DNA of 64,000 nucleotides from Paenibacillus phytorum. Its GTDB lineage: Bacteria; Bacillota; Bacilli; Paenibacillales; NBRC-103111. Shown in pieces: positions 25,629 to 33,626 of this stretch (positions within the stretch are counted from its first letter, which is position 1; each line of letters starts with the position of its first letter). The stretch is from contig NZ_WHOA01000241.1 in assembly GCF_013141715.1 (NCBI RefSeq), forward strand, positions 186,001 to 250,000, given 5' to 3'. Made by a program: the position numbers and the translations under genes. The notes under the pieces were generated by a model. It saw nothing but the letters and a program-made list of their open reading frames with translations. It was not told where the DNA came from and did no database searches.

Positions 25629-25668
25629 GGGAGAGTCTGTATCTAACTATAGATATGGTCTCTCTTTA
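25629..25668 (+). terminator. Intrinsic terminator
   Basis: Hairpin GGGAGAG...TATCTA / TAGATA...CTCTCTTT with an interior loop, followed by AAATTT. It separates the previous gene from the sugar transport operon. Confidence 0.6.
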
Positions 25669-25688
25669 AATTTATTGTAAAATTACGC

Positions 25689-25717
25689 TTGTTAACCCGA
25701 ACGTCATCGTATATAAT
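25689..25717 (+). promoter_or_regulatory. Sigma-A promoter of the sugar ABC operon
   Basis: TTGTTA (25689-25694), 17 nt, TATAAT (25712-25717). The transcript would begin near 25724, right at the edge of the first LacI-type operator. Confidence 0.75.
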
Positions 25718-25726
25718 CAATTTATT

Positions 25727-25748
25727 AAAGTTAAAGCACTTTAACTTT
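25727..25748. promoter_or_regulatory. LacI-family operator 1 (perfect palindrome)
   Basis: Perfect 10-bp arms AAAGTTAAAG and CTTTAACTTT around a CA centre, placed at the predicted transcription start. This position would block initiation when bound. The linked LacI regulators at 29173 and 32604 are candidates, the first being in the same operon region. Confidence 0.75.
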
Positions 25749-25820
25749 TGAAGGGGATCACTTTATTGAACTAGCCTTAAATCTATTTATTTTCTGAAAT
25801 AAAGGGGGAAGTAAACTCTA

Positions 25821-25842
25821 AAAGTTAAAGCGGTTAAACTTT
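25821..25842. promoter_or_regulatory. LacI-family operator 2 (imperfect)
   Basis: AAAGTTAAAG-CG-GTTAAACTTT, sharing its left arm exactly with operator 1 and carrying the CG centre usual for LacI-family sites. Centre-to-centre distance to operator 1 is 94 bp, about nine helical turns, which would permit looping. Confidence 0.65.
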
Positions 25843-25872
25843 AAGTGCTGAGAATTCACTACAAAGAAAACA

Positions 25873-26784
25873 GTGGAAGGAGCGGTTTCGCTGGGCACAA
25901 GCAGAGGAAGTCGTCGAGAAAGCAAGCATTTCTACCTGTTCGTTTCACCCTGGATCATCGGCTTCATTGTATTTGCTTTATTTCCGATTGGGGCATCACT
26001 CTATTACAGCTTCACCGACTACGATATCATTCATGATCCGGTGTTCGTGGGCTTGAAGAATTATTCAGAACTTTTCAAAGACGAGCAGTTCTGGAATTCG
26101 GTTAAAGTCACGCTGCAATATACGTTTTTTAGTGTCCCGCTGACGTTATTGCTCTCCTTAGTATTCGCTCTGCTCATTAATCAAAAAGTACCCTTCCGTG
26201 GCTTTTTTCGGACGGCGATGTATTTTCCAAGCATGATTTCGGGTGTTTCCATGTCGTTGTTGTTTTTCTGGGTGTTTAACCCGCAGGCCGGATTATTCAA
26301 TTATGGGTTATCCTTTTTCGGGATAGAGCCGATTCACTGGCTTCTCGATCAAAAGTATGCGATGTGGGCGTTAATTATCATGTCTTTTTGGGGGATGGGA
26401 GCGGGAATGCTCATTTTCCTAGCCGGTTTGCAAGGTGTTCCGACCAGCTTGTTAGAAGCGGCAAGGCTAGATGGGGCTGGACGGTGGAGATCATTTTGGA
26501 ATGTAACGTTTCCCATTATTTCTCCCGTATTCTTATTTCAACTGATTATTGGCATGATCGATTCCTTCCAAGTATTCACGCAAGCCTACACGATGACGCA
26601 AGGCGGCCCTAATTATTCCACATGGTTTTATGTGTATAACATTTATGTGAATGCCTTCAAAAACTTCCGCTATGGATATGCCTCCGCGATGTCGTGGCTG
26701 CTGCTCATTGCTGTTATGTTTGTCACCTTCCTCATTATGAAAAGTTCGAAACGTTTCGTGCACTATGAAGGAGGGACGAATTAA
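25873..26784 (+). CDS. Carbohydrate ABC transporter permease (MalF type)
   Basis: A membrane protein of about 300 residues with six helices. The EAA loop that contacts the ATPase reads LLEAARLDGAGRWRSFWNVT, and LFYLF-like FYLFVSPWIIGFIVFALFPI at the start is typical of CUT1 sugar permeases. The first in-frame codon is GTG 25873, but AAGGAG (25877-25882) points to CTG 25891 as an alternative start. It forms a heterodimer with the next gene's product. No ATPase gene is present in the operon; a shared MsmX-like ATPase elsewhere is the usual solution in Bacilli. Confidence 0.88.
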   Translation: MEGAVSLGTSRGSRRESKHFYLFVSPWIIGFIVFALFPIGASLYYSFTDYDIIHDPVFVGLKNYSELFKDEQFWNSVKVTLQYTFFSVPLTLLLSLVFALLINQKVPFRGFFRTAMYFPSMISGVSMSLLFFWVFNPQAGLFNYGLSFFGIEPIHWLLDQKYAMWALIIMSFWGMGAGMLIFLAGLQGVPTSLLEAARLDGAGRWRSFWNVTFPIISPVFLFQLIIGMIDSFQVFTQAYTMTQGGPNYSTWFYVYNIYVNAFKNFRYGYASAMSWLLLIAVMFVTFLIMKSSKRFVHYEGGTN

Positions 26785-27632
26785 TGAATACAACGAAAGT
26801 CATGTTTGATCCCATGCGAATTATTGGATTTTTGATTTTGATTGCCGTGACGTTTATTATGCTCTCTCCTTTATGGTTCATGGTTTCGACATCGCTCAAG
26901 ACAACCAAAGAGATGTTGACCTTTCCTCCAACTTGGATCCCGAAAACATTTGCATTTGGCAATTTCAAGACGCTTTTTACGAATCAGGATTTGAAATTTG
27001 GTCAGCAGTATATGAATAGCTTCATAGTTGCAGGCTTGTCGGTAATTGGGACTGCGATATCATCCAGTCTTGTTGCATTTGGTTTTTCGAGGTATAACAC
27101 TCGGTTGAAATCATTATTCTTCATGCTCTTACTGAGCACAATGATGCTGCCATATCCGGCCATTATGATTCCGCAATTTCTGTTATTTCGTCAATTGGGC
27201 CTGCATGATTCCTTGCTGCCGCTCATATTACCTGCATTTTTTGGCTCTGCGTATATGATATTTCTGCTTAGGCAGTTCTTTTATTCGTTGCCGAACGAAT
27301 TGTTCGACGCAGGAAGAATTGACGGGTGCAGCGAGTTTCGTTTGTTCTGGAACTTGACGTTACCACTCTCTGGTCCTGTATTAGCAACTGTATCTATTTT
27401 CACCTTCATTTGGTCATGGAATGATCTGTTAGCTCCTGTCCTATACTTGGATTCGCAAGAGCATTTCACGCTTCCTATCGGCATGGCTGCTATGCTTTCT
27501 TCCAAGTTCCGTATTGCGCCGTGGAATTTGCTGATGGCAGCTTCCATTTTGTCCATGTTACCGATTATCACACTATTTACGTTTGCTCAGAAACGATTTG
27601 TAGAAGGTATTGTGCTTACTGGTATTAAGTAA
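26784..27632 (+). CDS. Carbohydrate ABC transporter permease (MalG type)
   Basis: A 282-residue permease with six helices. MVSTSLKTTKEMLTFPPTWIP near the first loop (written in part: STSLKTTKEML) and the EAA loop ELFDAGRIDGCSEFRLFWNL are typical of CUT1 second subunits. Start ATG 26784 overlaps the stop of the first permease. Together they import a sugar or oligosaccharide delivered by the lipoprotein encoded next. Confidence 0.9.
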   Translation: MNTTKVMFDPMRIIGFLILIAVTFIMLSPLWFMVSTSLKTTKEMLTFPPTWIPKTFAFGNFKTLFTNQDLKFGQQYMNSFIVAGLSVIGTAISSSLVAFGFSRYNTRLKSLFFMLLLSTMMLPYPAIMIPQFLLFRQLGLHDSLLPLILPAFFGSAYMIFLLRQFFYSLPNELFDAGRIDGCSEFRLFWNLTLPLSGPVLATVSIFTFIWSWNDLLAPVLYLDSQEHFTLPIGMAAMLSSKFRIAPWNLLMAASILSMLPIITLFTFAQKRFVEGIVLTGIK

Positions 27633-27673
27633 TACTTCAGTATGATAAATGGTTAACATGGGGAGGAAAAAGG

Positions 27674-29026
27674 ATGAAACTGGGAAAAAGAAAAACTATC
27701 TACGCATTAAGTCTTACGTTAGCAAGTGTATCGGTGCTGGCCGCTTGTTCAGATGCAAACAGTAATGTGAAGAGCAATGAGCAAGTCACCATCACGCATT
27801 ACACAATCGACTCGCCGGATCGTACTTTTGTGGAGAAATTGATTCCAGACTTTGAGAAGAAGCATCCGAACATTAAGGTCAAAGTGACGAAGACGCCTTA
27901 CGAGCAATTTGATTCCAAGCTTCAATCCTCCATCGCTGCGAATAATTCACCTGACGTCACGTCTCACTGGGGCTATGGCGGATTTATGGAGTATTACAAC
28001 AAAGGAATGCTCGCTGACCTCAGCTCGATTATGCAGGCAGATGGATTCAAAGCTTCCGAATATAACATTCCAGATGACGTGATGAACATTTACAAAGTTG
28101 ACGGTAAATCATATGGCATTCCACTTAATAGCTATGTCACCGTCATGCTCTATAACAAAGACTTATTTGACAAAGCCGGGCTGGCCTATCCGCCAACGGA
28201 TTACAACGATAAGAGCTGGACGTATGACAAAATGGTGGAGTATGCAGCCAAATTGACAGTGGATTCGAAGGATATGAACAAGGCCCAATATGGTTTGGAT
28301 TTCGGTTGGGGCGAGCGTGATCAGAAACCGCAATATTTTGGAGCCAACGTCTACTCCGACGATACTTGGAAGAACGGTGGAAAGCCTTCCGCCATCAATT
28401 TAAACAAACCTGAAGTCATTGAGGCTTACAAGAAGATTTATGGGTTGATTTGGGATAAAAAGGTGTCTCCGACGCCGGCGTTTTCTAAGTCGGTATCCGG
28501 GCAATTCGGTGATCCGTTCCTTTCAGGTAAAATCGGTATGTCTGTAGTCGGCTCTTGGAGCTTAGCGGCATCTAGTGAATTTAGTTTCAAGGTCGGTGTT
28601 GCTGCAGTGCCGCAAGGTCCTAACGAGAAGGTGCGTAGTGTTCTGTATGTCGATCCTCTGTTCATTCTGAAGGATTCCAAGCACCCGAAAGAAGCATACG
28701 AATGGATCAAATACTTAATTACGACTGATGTGCAGGAAAAATCCATTGAACTCAGCGGCGGCAATCCGCCTGTCAACCAAAAGGCTGCTGAGAAGTACTA
28801 TGCGAACTTCGAAGGCATCGACCCCAAACAAATTAAGCAAGTGGTTGAGGGTGCGTACAAAAATGGCTTCGAATCTTACAACCATATGATTTCGAACTAC
28901 TCGCAGATTAATGAGCTATTCATAAACGAGCTGGCTAGCGTTGAAAATGGCGACAAGAAAGTTGAAGAAGCTTTACCTGGCATTCAAGATAAATTAACCA
29001 AGTTGTTGGAACGTGTGAATAAATAG
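27674..29026 (+). CDS. Sugar-binding lipoprotein of the ABC transporter
   Basis: A 450-residue extracellular solute-binding protein (family 1). The signal ends in the lipobox LAAC (Cys25), so the mature protein is lipid-anchored. Downstream segments such as ITHYTIDSPDRTFVEKLIPD, SPDVTSHWGYGG and YGIPLNSYVTVMLYNKDLFD are typical of CUT1 binding proteins, as are several surface aromatic residues for sugar stacking. GGGGAGGAAAAAGG precedes ATG 27674. In most relatives the binding-protein gene comes first; here it is third in the operon. Ligand is probably a beta-glucoside or amino-sugar disaccharide given the kinase and GH4 genes downstream; inference only. Confidence 0.9.
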   Translation: MKLGKRKTIYALSLTLASVSVLAACSDANSNVKSNEQVTITHYTIDSPDRTFVEKLIPDFEKKHPNIKVKVTKTPYEQFDSKLQSSIAANNSPDVTSHWGYGGFMEYYNKGMLADLSSIMQADGFKASEYNIPDDVMNIYKVDGKSYGIPLNSYVTVMLYNKDLFDKAGLAYPPTDYNDKSWTYDKMVEYAAKLTVDSKDMNKAQYGLDFGWGERDQKPQYFGANVYSDDTWKNGGKPSAINLNKPEVIEAYKKIYGLIWDKKVSPTPAFSKSVSGQFGDPFLSGKIGMSVVGSWSLAASSEFSFKVGVAAVPQGPNEKVRSVLYVDPLFILKDSKHPKEAYEWIKYLITTDVQEKSIELSGGNPPVNQKAAEKYYANFEGIDPKQIKQVVEGAYKNGFESYNHMISNYSQINELFINELASVENGDKKVEEALPGIQDKLTKLLERVNK

Positions 29027-29043
29027 CTGGTGATCCCAAGCTG

Positions 29044-29084
29044 GGGGAATGCTGCGAGCCGTATTGCATTTGCATTCCTCCTGT
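29044..29084 (+). other. Hairpin between the binding-protein and LacI genes
   Basis: GGGGAATGC pairs with GCATTCCTC across a 22-nt loop; no T-run follows. It may be an RNA processing or stability element that lowers expression of the downstream genes relative to the transporter. Confidence 0.35.
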
Positions 29085-29172
29085 ATATTTGAAACGCTAA
29101 TTGTGGTACTTTGGAAACATGCTGTAAATCGACTTGATTACTGCAATTATAGAGCTACAGGAGTTGTTTTAT

Positions 29173-30168
29173 ATGAAAGTAAGCATCTTTGACGTCGCTA
29201 AGAGAAGCGGTTTGTCGGTTGTCACCGTTTCGCGAGTCATTAATCAAGCAGGCACTGTACGTGAAAAAAATCGCCAAAAAGTACTGCAAGCGATGAAAGA
29301 GTTAGATTACCATCCGAATGCAGCTGCACGAAGCTTGGCTCGTGGGAAGACGGGTATCATTGGACTCGGCATTACCACTTTAAATGATTCTTTCTTGGAT
29401 GCAGTAGTCAAAGAGATTAACGATCGGCTTGCTGAAAAAGGTTACTTCTTAGCGCTTTCGATATCAACAGACGTGTTCGCATCTTTCGATAATTCCATGT
29501 TCCAAGAGGACCGTGTGGACGGTGTTATTATGCTCTCGCCGGTTCATGAGGATGATTATGTCATGGAATTGAAAAAGAAGAAGATTCCTTTCGTTATGCT
29601 GGATAATCAGCATATTCACCCATCCATATCCTCAGTAATCATTGATAATTATAAAGGTGGCTACGAAGCCACGAAACATTTAATTGACCTAGGCCACACG
29701 GAGATTGCCCATATTTCCGGGCTTGAACCTTACTTAAGCAGCAGCGAGCGGCGGCGCGGTTTCGTCAGTGCGATGCAGGAGGCAGGTTTGGATCCTTCTT
29801 GGATTGAAAAAGGTAACTTCAGTATCACCTCCGGCTATCAAGCGGCAAGTCGCTGGATTCAGTCGGGAAAACTTCCGAGTGCGGTATTTGCGGCAGATGA
29901 TCTGACGGCTTTTGGTGTGATGGATGCGCTCAAAAATGAGGGCTACAAAATACCGCGTGATATGTCAATTGTTGGCTTTGACGATCAGATTTTCTCGGCG
30001 GAATTCCGCCCGATGCTTACTACCGTTCGTCAACCAGCTGACAAAATGGGGCAACAAGGCGTCGATATTTTGCTCAAATGGATTGATGGTACAGCCAAGC
30101 GTAACGTAACGGTGCAATTGGACCCGGAATTAATCATTCGAGAATCCACTATAAGAAAAATTAACTAG
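29173..30168 (+). CDS. LacI family transcriptional regulator
   Basis: A 331-residue regulator starting at ATG 29173 (AGGAG 9 nt upstream). The N-terminal helix-turn-helix and hinge read SIFDVAKRSGLSVVTVSRVI and YHPNAAARSLARGKTGIIGL. The periplasmic-binding-like core has FAADDLTAFGVMDALK and IVGFDDQIFS. It most likely represses the sugar transport operon via the palindromes at 25727 and 25821 and responds to the imported sugar or its phosphate. Confidence 0.92.
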   Translation: MKVSIFDVAKRSGLSVVTVSRVINQAGTVREKNRQKVLQAMKELDYHPNAAARSLARGKTGIIGLGITTLNDSFLDAVVKEINDRLAEKGYFLALSISTDVFASFDNSMFQEDRVDGVIMLSPVHEDDYVMELKKKKIPFVMLDNQHIHPSISSVIIDNYKGGYEATKHLIDLGHTEIAHISGLEPYLSSSERRRGFVSAMQEAGLDPSWIEKGNFSITSGYQAASRWIQSGKLPSAVFAADDLTAFGVMDALKNEGYKIPRDMSIVGFDDQIFSAEFRPMLTTVRQPADKMGQQGVDILLKWIDGTAKRNVTVQLDPELIIRESTIRKIN

Positions 30169-30196
30169 ACATGATGGATATACAGGAGTTGAAAGC

Positions 30197-31195
30197 ATGA
30201 AATATTATTTGGGTGTAGATGCTGGCGGGAGTAAAACCTACACGCTCGTAACAGATGAACATGGACATCTCATCGGTAAGGGGCACAGCGGTAATGGCAA
30301 TCATCAACTTGGTGTAGAACAAGCACTCAGAAATATCACAAGCTCGGTAGCAATGGCGCTACAGCAGGCGGGGCTTACACACAGCGACATTGAATACGCA
30401 TTTTTCGGCCTTGCTGGCGCAGATCGACCGATTGATTATACGATACTTCGCCCGCTAATTGGCGGACTGGGATTCACGAATTATGGGATTGATTGTGATA
30501 CCATGATTGCTTTGCGTGCTGGTACGTCACAGCCTTTTGGCGTTGTTCTAATCTGCGGAAGTGGAACGAACAGTGCCGGCAAGAACAGGCAGGGTGAGTT
30601 TTTTCAATGCGGAGGCTTCACCTATCAGTTTGGTGATTTTGGCGGAGGAGGTACTCTTGCTGTCGAGGCTTTTCGTTCTGTTATTCGGTCATGGGATGGA
30701 AGGGAACTACCCACTATGCTGACTGAGCTGCTAATCAAGTTTCTTGGCTATAATTCGGTGCAGGATATGTTTGATGATTTTCTGGATAACAACAAATCCG
30801 TGCCGCTCCATACGACCAAGCTATTGTTCGAAGCCGCAGAGCAGGGTGATGAGGTCGCTTGCCGCATTCTCAGGGTGCAAGGGGAAGAGCTTGGCAAGTC
30901 AGCTGCAGCTGTAATTAAACGTTTAAAGATGGAGCAAGAGACTTTTCAAGTTGTGCTTGCGGGCAGTGTCATAGCAAGAGGTGACGGGCCATTTATTCAT
31001 TCTTATATTGAAAAGGCAGTCAGGGAAGTCGCCTCCAATGCCACAATTGTGAAATTGAACGTTGAACCTGTGGTTGGCGCTGTTTGGATGGCGATGGAAG
31101 CCGCAGGTAACCCCGTTACCATAGATGTGTACGAGAAGCTCCGGACCGTTTCCGATTATCAAACCATACAATTATTAGATAAGACTAGGATGTGA
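30197..31195 (+). CDS. BadF/BadG-type sugar kinase (N-acetylglucosamine kinase-like)
   Basis: A 332-residue kinase of the ASKHA fold. The phosphate-1 loop is LGVDAGGSKTYTLVTD and the later glycine-rich part is ICGSGTNSAGKN and FGDFGGGGTLAVEAF, as in eukaryote-type GlcNAc kinases and the BadF/BadG/BcrA family. It should phosphorylate an amino sugar or glucoside with ATP in the cytoplasm. It lies between the LacI gene and a GH4 gene, with the GH4 start overlapping or touching its stop. That pairing suggests it phosphorylates the imported glycoside before hydrolysis. Confidence 0.85.
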   Translation: MKYYLGVDAGGSKTYTLVTDEHGHLIGKGHSGNGNHQLGVEQALRNITSSVAMALQQAGLTHSDIEYAFFGLAGADRPIDYTILRPLIGGLGFTNYGIDCDTMIALRAGTSQPFGVVLICGSGTNSAGKNRQGEFFQCGGFTYQFGDFGGGGTLAVEAFRSVIRSWDGRELPTMLTELLIKFLGYNSVQDMFDDFLDNNKSVPLHTTKLLFEAAEQGDEVACRILRVQGEELGKSAAAVIKRLKMEQETFQVVLAGSVIARGDGPFIHSYIEKAVREVASNATIVKLNVEPVVGAVWMAMEAAGNPVTIDVYEKLRTVSDYQTIQLLDKTRM

Positions 31196-31200
31196 GTACA

Positions 31201-32502
31201 ATGAGAGATGCTTTGAAAATTGCCATCATTGGCGGAGGTTCATCTTATACGCCGGAAATCGTTGAAGGTTTTATTCTAAGATATGCCCAGCTGCCTGTAA
31301 AAGAGCTTTGGTTTGTGGATGTGGAAGAAGGTAAGCACAAGCTGGAAATCGTCGGTAATTTGGCAAAAAGAATGATCGAGAAGTCCGGTTTACCGATCGA
31401 AGTTCACTTAACCTTGGACCGCAGAAAAGCGATCGAAAATGCTGATTTCGTAAGTACACAAATGCGCGTAGGACTTTTGGAAGCCCGTAAATGGGATGAG
31501 CATATTCCTAACAAATACGGTGTTATTGGTCAGGAAACGACCGGCCCGGGCGGGATGATGAAAGCACTTCGCACGATTCCTGTACTGCTTGATATTTGTA
31601 AGGATATTGAAGAACTGAGCCCTAATGCGTGGCTGTTGAACTTTACTAATCCTGCAGGTATGGTGACTGAGGCGATTCATAAGTACTCCAAAGTGAAAAG
31701 TATTGGCCTTTGCAATGCTCCTATCGGCTTGCACAAATGGTTAATGAACAAGTATGATGCTGCTCCTGAACAGATCTACACCGAGTTCGTTGGGTTAAAC
31801 CATCTCCACTGGGTAACACGTGCTGAAATCAGAGGCGAGGATAAATTAGCTGAATTGCTGGATCGCAAAGAGGAATATAGCGGCAAAAACGTACCGGCAA
31901 GCGAATGGGATGCGGATTTCTTACGTTCCCTGCAATCTCTGCCTTCCTATTATTTGAAATATTTTTACATGACGGATATCATGCTTGAAGAACAGTTGGC
32001 GTCGCTCAAAGAAAACGGTACTCGGGCGGAAGTTGTGAAACGCGTAGAGGATGAATTGTTCGAGCTGTATCAAGATCCTGACTTGCAGGAGAAGCCTAAA
32101 CAGCTGGAGAAACGCGGAGGCGCTTATTATTCCGAGGCAGCTGTCAATCTGATGGATTCCATTTACAATGACAAGCGGGATATCCAAACGCTGAACGTAA
32201 TGAACGATAACATCATCGACTTTTTGCCGAAGGATGCTTGTATTGAAGTGAATTGCGTTATTACAGCGGGAGGCCCTATTCCAATGGGCTTGACCAAAGT
32301 TCCTGAACATGTCAAAGGCCTTATTCATGCAGTCAAAACATATGAGCGCCTCACCATTGAAGCTGCCGTTACAGGCAGTAGAGATCTTGTTCTACAAGCA
32401 CTGGTTCATCATCCATTGGTGCCGTCAGTGGCAGTAGCCAAGACGCTTATGGAAGAAATGCTGGAGAAGAATAAAGCGTATCTACCGGCTTTTTTCAAAT
32501 AA
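31201..32502 (+). CDS. Family 4 glycosidase, 6-phospho-beta-glucosidase type
   Basis: A GH4 enzyme of 433 residues from ATG 31201 (a GTG at 31192 is an alternative). The NAD-binding loop is IAIIGGGSSYTPEIVEG. Metal ligands of the family are seen as Cys in GLCNAPIG and His in GLNHLHW. NADTQMR-type segment ADFVSTQMRVG and GQETTGPGGMMKALRTIP are typical of the LicH/CelF 6-phospho-beta-glucosidase branch. GH4 enzymes need NAD and Mn and act by oxidation-elimination. Because the genes nearby encode an ABC importer and no PTS, the substrate phosphate must come from a kinase, probably the one just upstream. Confidence 0.9.
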   Translation: MRDALKIAIIGGGSSYTPEIVEGFILRYAQLPVKELWFVDVEEGKHKLEIVGNLAKRMIEKSGLPIEVHLTLDRRKAIENADFVSTQMRVGLLEARKWDEHIPNKYGVIGQETTGPGGMMKALRTIPVLLDICKDIEELSPNAWLLNFTNPAGMVTEAIHKYSKVKSIGLCNAPIGLHKWLMNKYDAAPEQIYTEFVGLNHLHWVTRAEIRGEDKLAELLDRKEEYSGKNVPASEWDADFLRSLQSLPSYYLKYFYMTDIMLEEQLASLKENGTRAEVVKRVEDELFELYQDPDLQEKPKQLEKRGGAYYSEAAVNLMDSIYNDKRDIQTLNVMNDNIIDFLPKDACIEVNCVITAGGPIPMGLTKVPEHVKGLIHAVKTYERLTIEAAVTGSRDLVLQALVHHPLVPSVAVAKTLMEEMLEKNKAYLPAFFK

Positions 32503-32517
32503 TACAAGAAGTGGAAG

Positions 32518-32540
32518 CTCCCTGAGAAGGGAGTTTTTTT
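32518..32540 (+). terminator. Intrinsic terminator of the sugar operon
   Basis: CTCCCT-GAGA-AGGGAG followed by seven T. Confidence 0.92.
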
Positions 32541-32556
32541 GCTGCAAAAATGACTA

Positions 32557-32586
32557 TTGTTAACGTGTGCATAGATGTGATATGCT
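32557..32586 (+). promoter_or_regulatory. Promoter of the second LacI/sugar-acid operon
   Basis: TTGTTA (32557-32562), 18 nt, TATGCT (32581-32586), just upstream of the LacI gene at 32604. The GTTAAC within the -35 region may be part of an operator. Confidence 0.5.
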
Positions 32587-32603
32587 TTGAATGAGGTGAG
32601 GGT

Positions 32604-33608
32604 ATGAGCGTTACCATTAAAGATATTGCCAAGCTTGCAGGTGTGTCTCATACAACGGTTTCCAGAGCACTGAACAACAGTCCGCTCATTCAGGAGGAGA
32701 CGAAGGAGCGCATCCGAATCATCGCTGAACAGATGGATTACACGCCTAATTACAGCGCGAAGAGTTTGGTGCTGGATCGTTCGTATAACTTAGGACTATT
32801 CTTTACCACACTAAGTAAAGGAACTTCCGCCGGCTTCTTCTATGAAGCTATCCGTGGTGTCAACAGTGTCATACAGGATCGTTACCAATTGATCGTTAAA
32901 GGGATTGACGATTACACCAGTTTTCACTCGATTACGCGGAAAAGCTTCGACGGTATTGTTGTCGTCAGTCAGAGTGATGATGACCAAGCCATCATTGACC
33001 ATATTGCCAGTAAAGGTATCCCGCAAGTTGTGCTGAATCGCCCTGTTGAAACTTCGGGCGTGCTGAATGTTCTTTCAGATGAGGAGCAAGGCGCATTTCT
33101 GGCAGCCTCATATTTGATAGAGCAGGGACATAAGCGTATCGCTCTCATTGAGGGGCGCAAAGGATTTAAATCCGCGCAGAATCGGAAAGACGGCTTCGAA
33201 CGAGCCATGAAGCATTACCAGATTACCGTTCCACCTGCATATCGCATGCCGGGATTGTACGATCTGGAGAGCGGACATAAGGCCATGCAGCAATTTCTGA
33301 CGCTGGATGAAAGACCGACGGCCGTATTTTGCTGTAATGATGAAATGGCGCTTGGGGCGATGAAAGCGGTGTCGGAAGCCGGGATGAACGTGCCTAACGA
33401 TATCTCAGTGGTAGGCTTTGACGACACAGTATTCGCAGCCTACGTAACTCCAGCACTGACAACCGTTCGCAGACCGATTGAGCAAATTAGCAGAGAAGGC
33501 GCTTTGCGACTTCTTGGAAATATAGAAAATAAGCAGCACGAAACGGAGCAGTTGTTATTGAAAACAGAGTTGATCGTGCGGGAATCCGTACGATTATTGA
33601 CACCATAA
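32604..33608 (+). CDS. LacI family transcriptional regulator
   Basis: A 334-residue regulator. Helix-turn-helix and hinge: VTIKDIAKLAGVSHTTVSRA and YTPNYSAKSLVLDRSYNLGL. The effector domain includes CCNDEMALGAMKAVSEAGM and VVGFDDTVFAAYVTPALTTV. Start ATG 32604 follows GAGGTGAGGGT. It heads the group that encodes the nickel-pincer isomerase, gluconokinase, SDR and Gnd, and is probably their repressor, with a sugar acid or phosphorylated sugar acid as effector. Confidence 0.92.
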   Translation: MSVTIKDIAKLAGVSHTTVSRALNNSPLIQEETKERIRIIAEQMDYTPNYSAKSLVLDRSYNLGLFFTTLSKGTSAGFFYEAIRGVNSVIQDRYQLIVKGIDDYTSFHSITRKSFDGIVVVSQSDDDQAIIDHIASKGIPQVVLNRPVETSGVLNVLSDEEQGAFLAASYLIEQGHKRIALIEGRKGFKSAQNRKDGFERAMKHYQITVPPAYRMPGLYDLESGHKAMQQFLTLDERPTAVFCCNDEMALGAMKAVSEAGMNVPNDISVVGFDDTVFAAYVTPALTTVRRPIEQISREGALRLLGNIENKQHETEQLLLKTELIVRESVRLLTP

Positions 33609-33626
33609 GGAGAGAGGGATTAGTCG

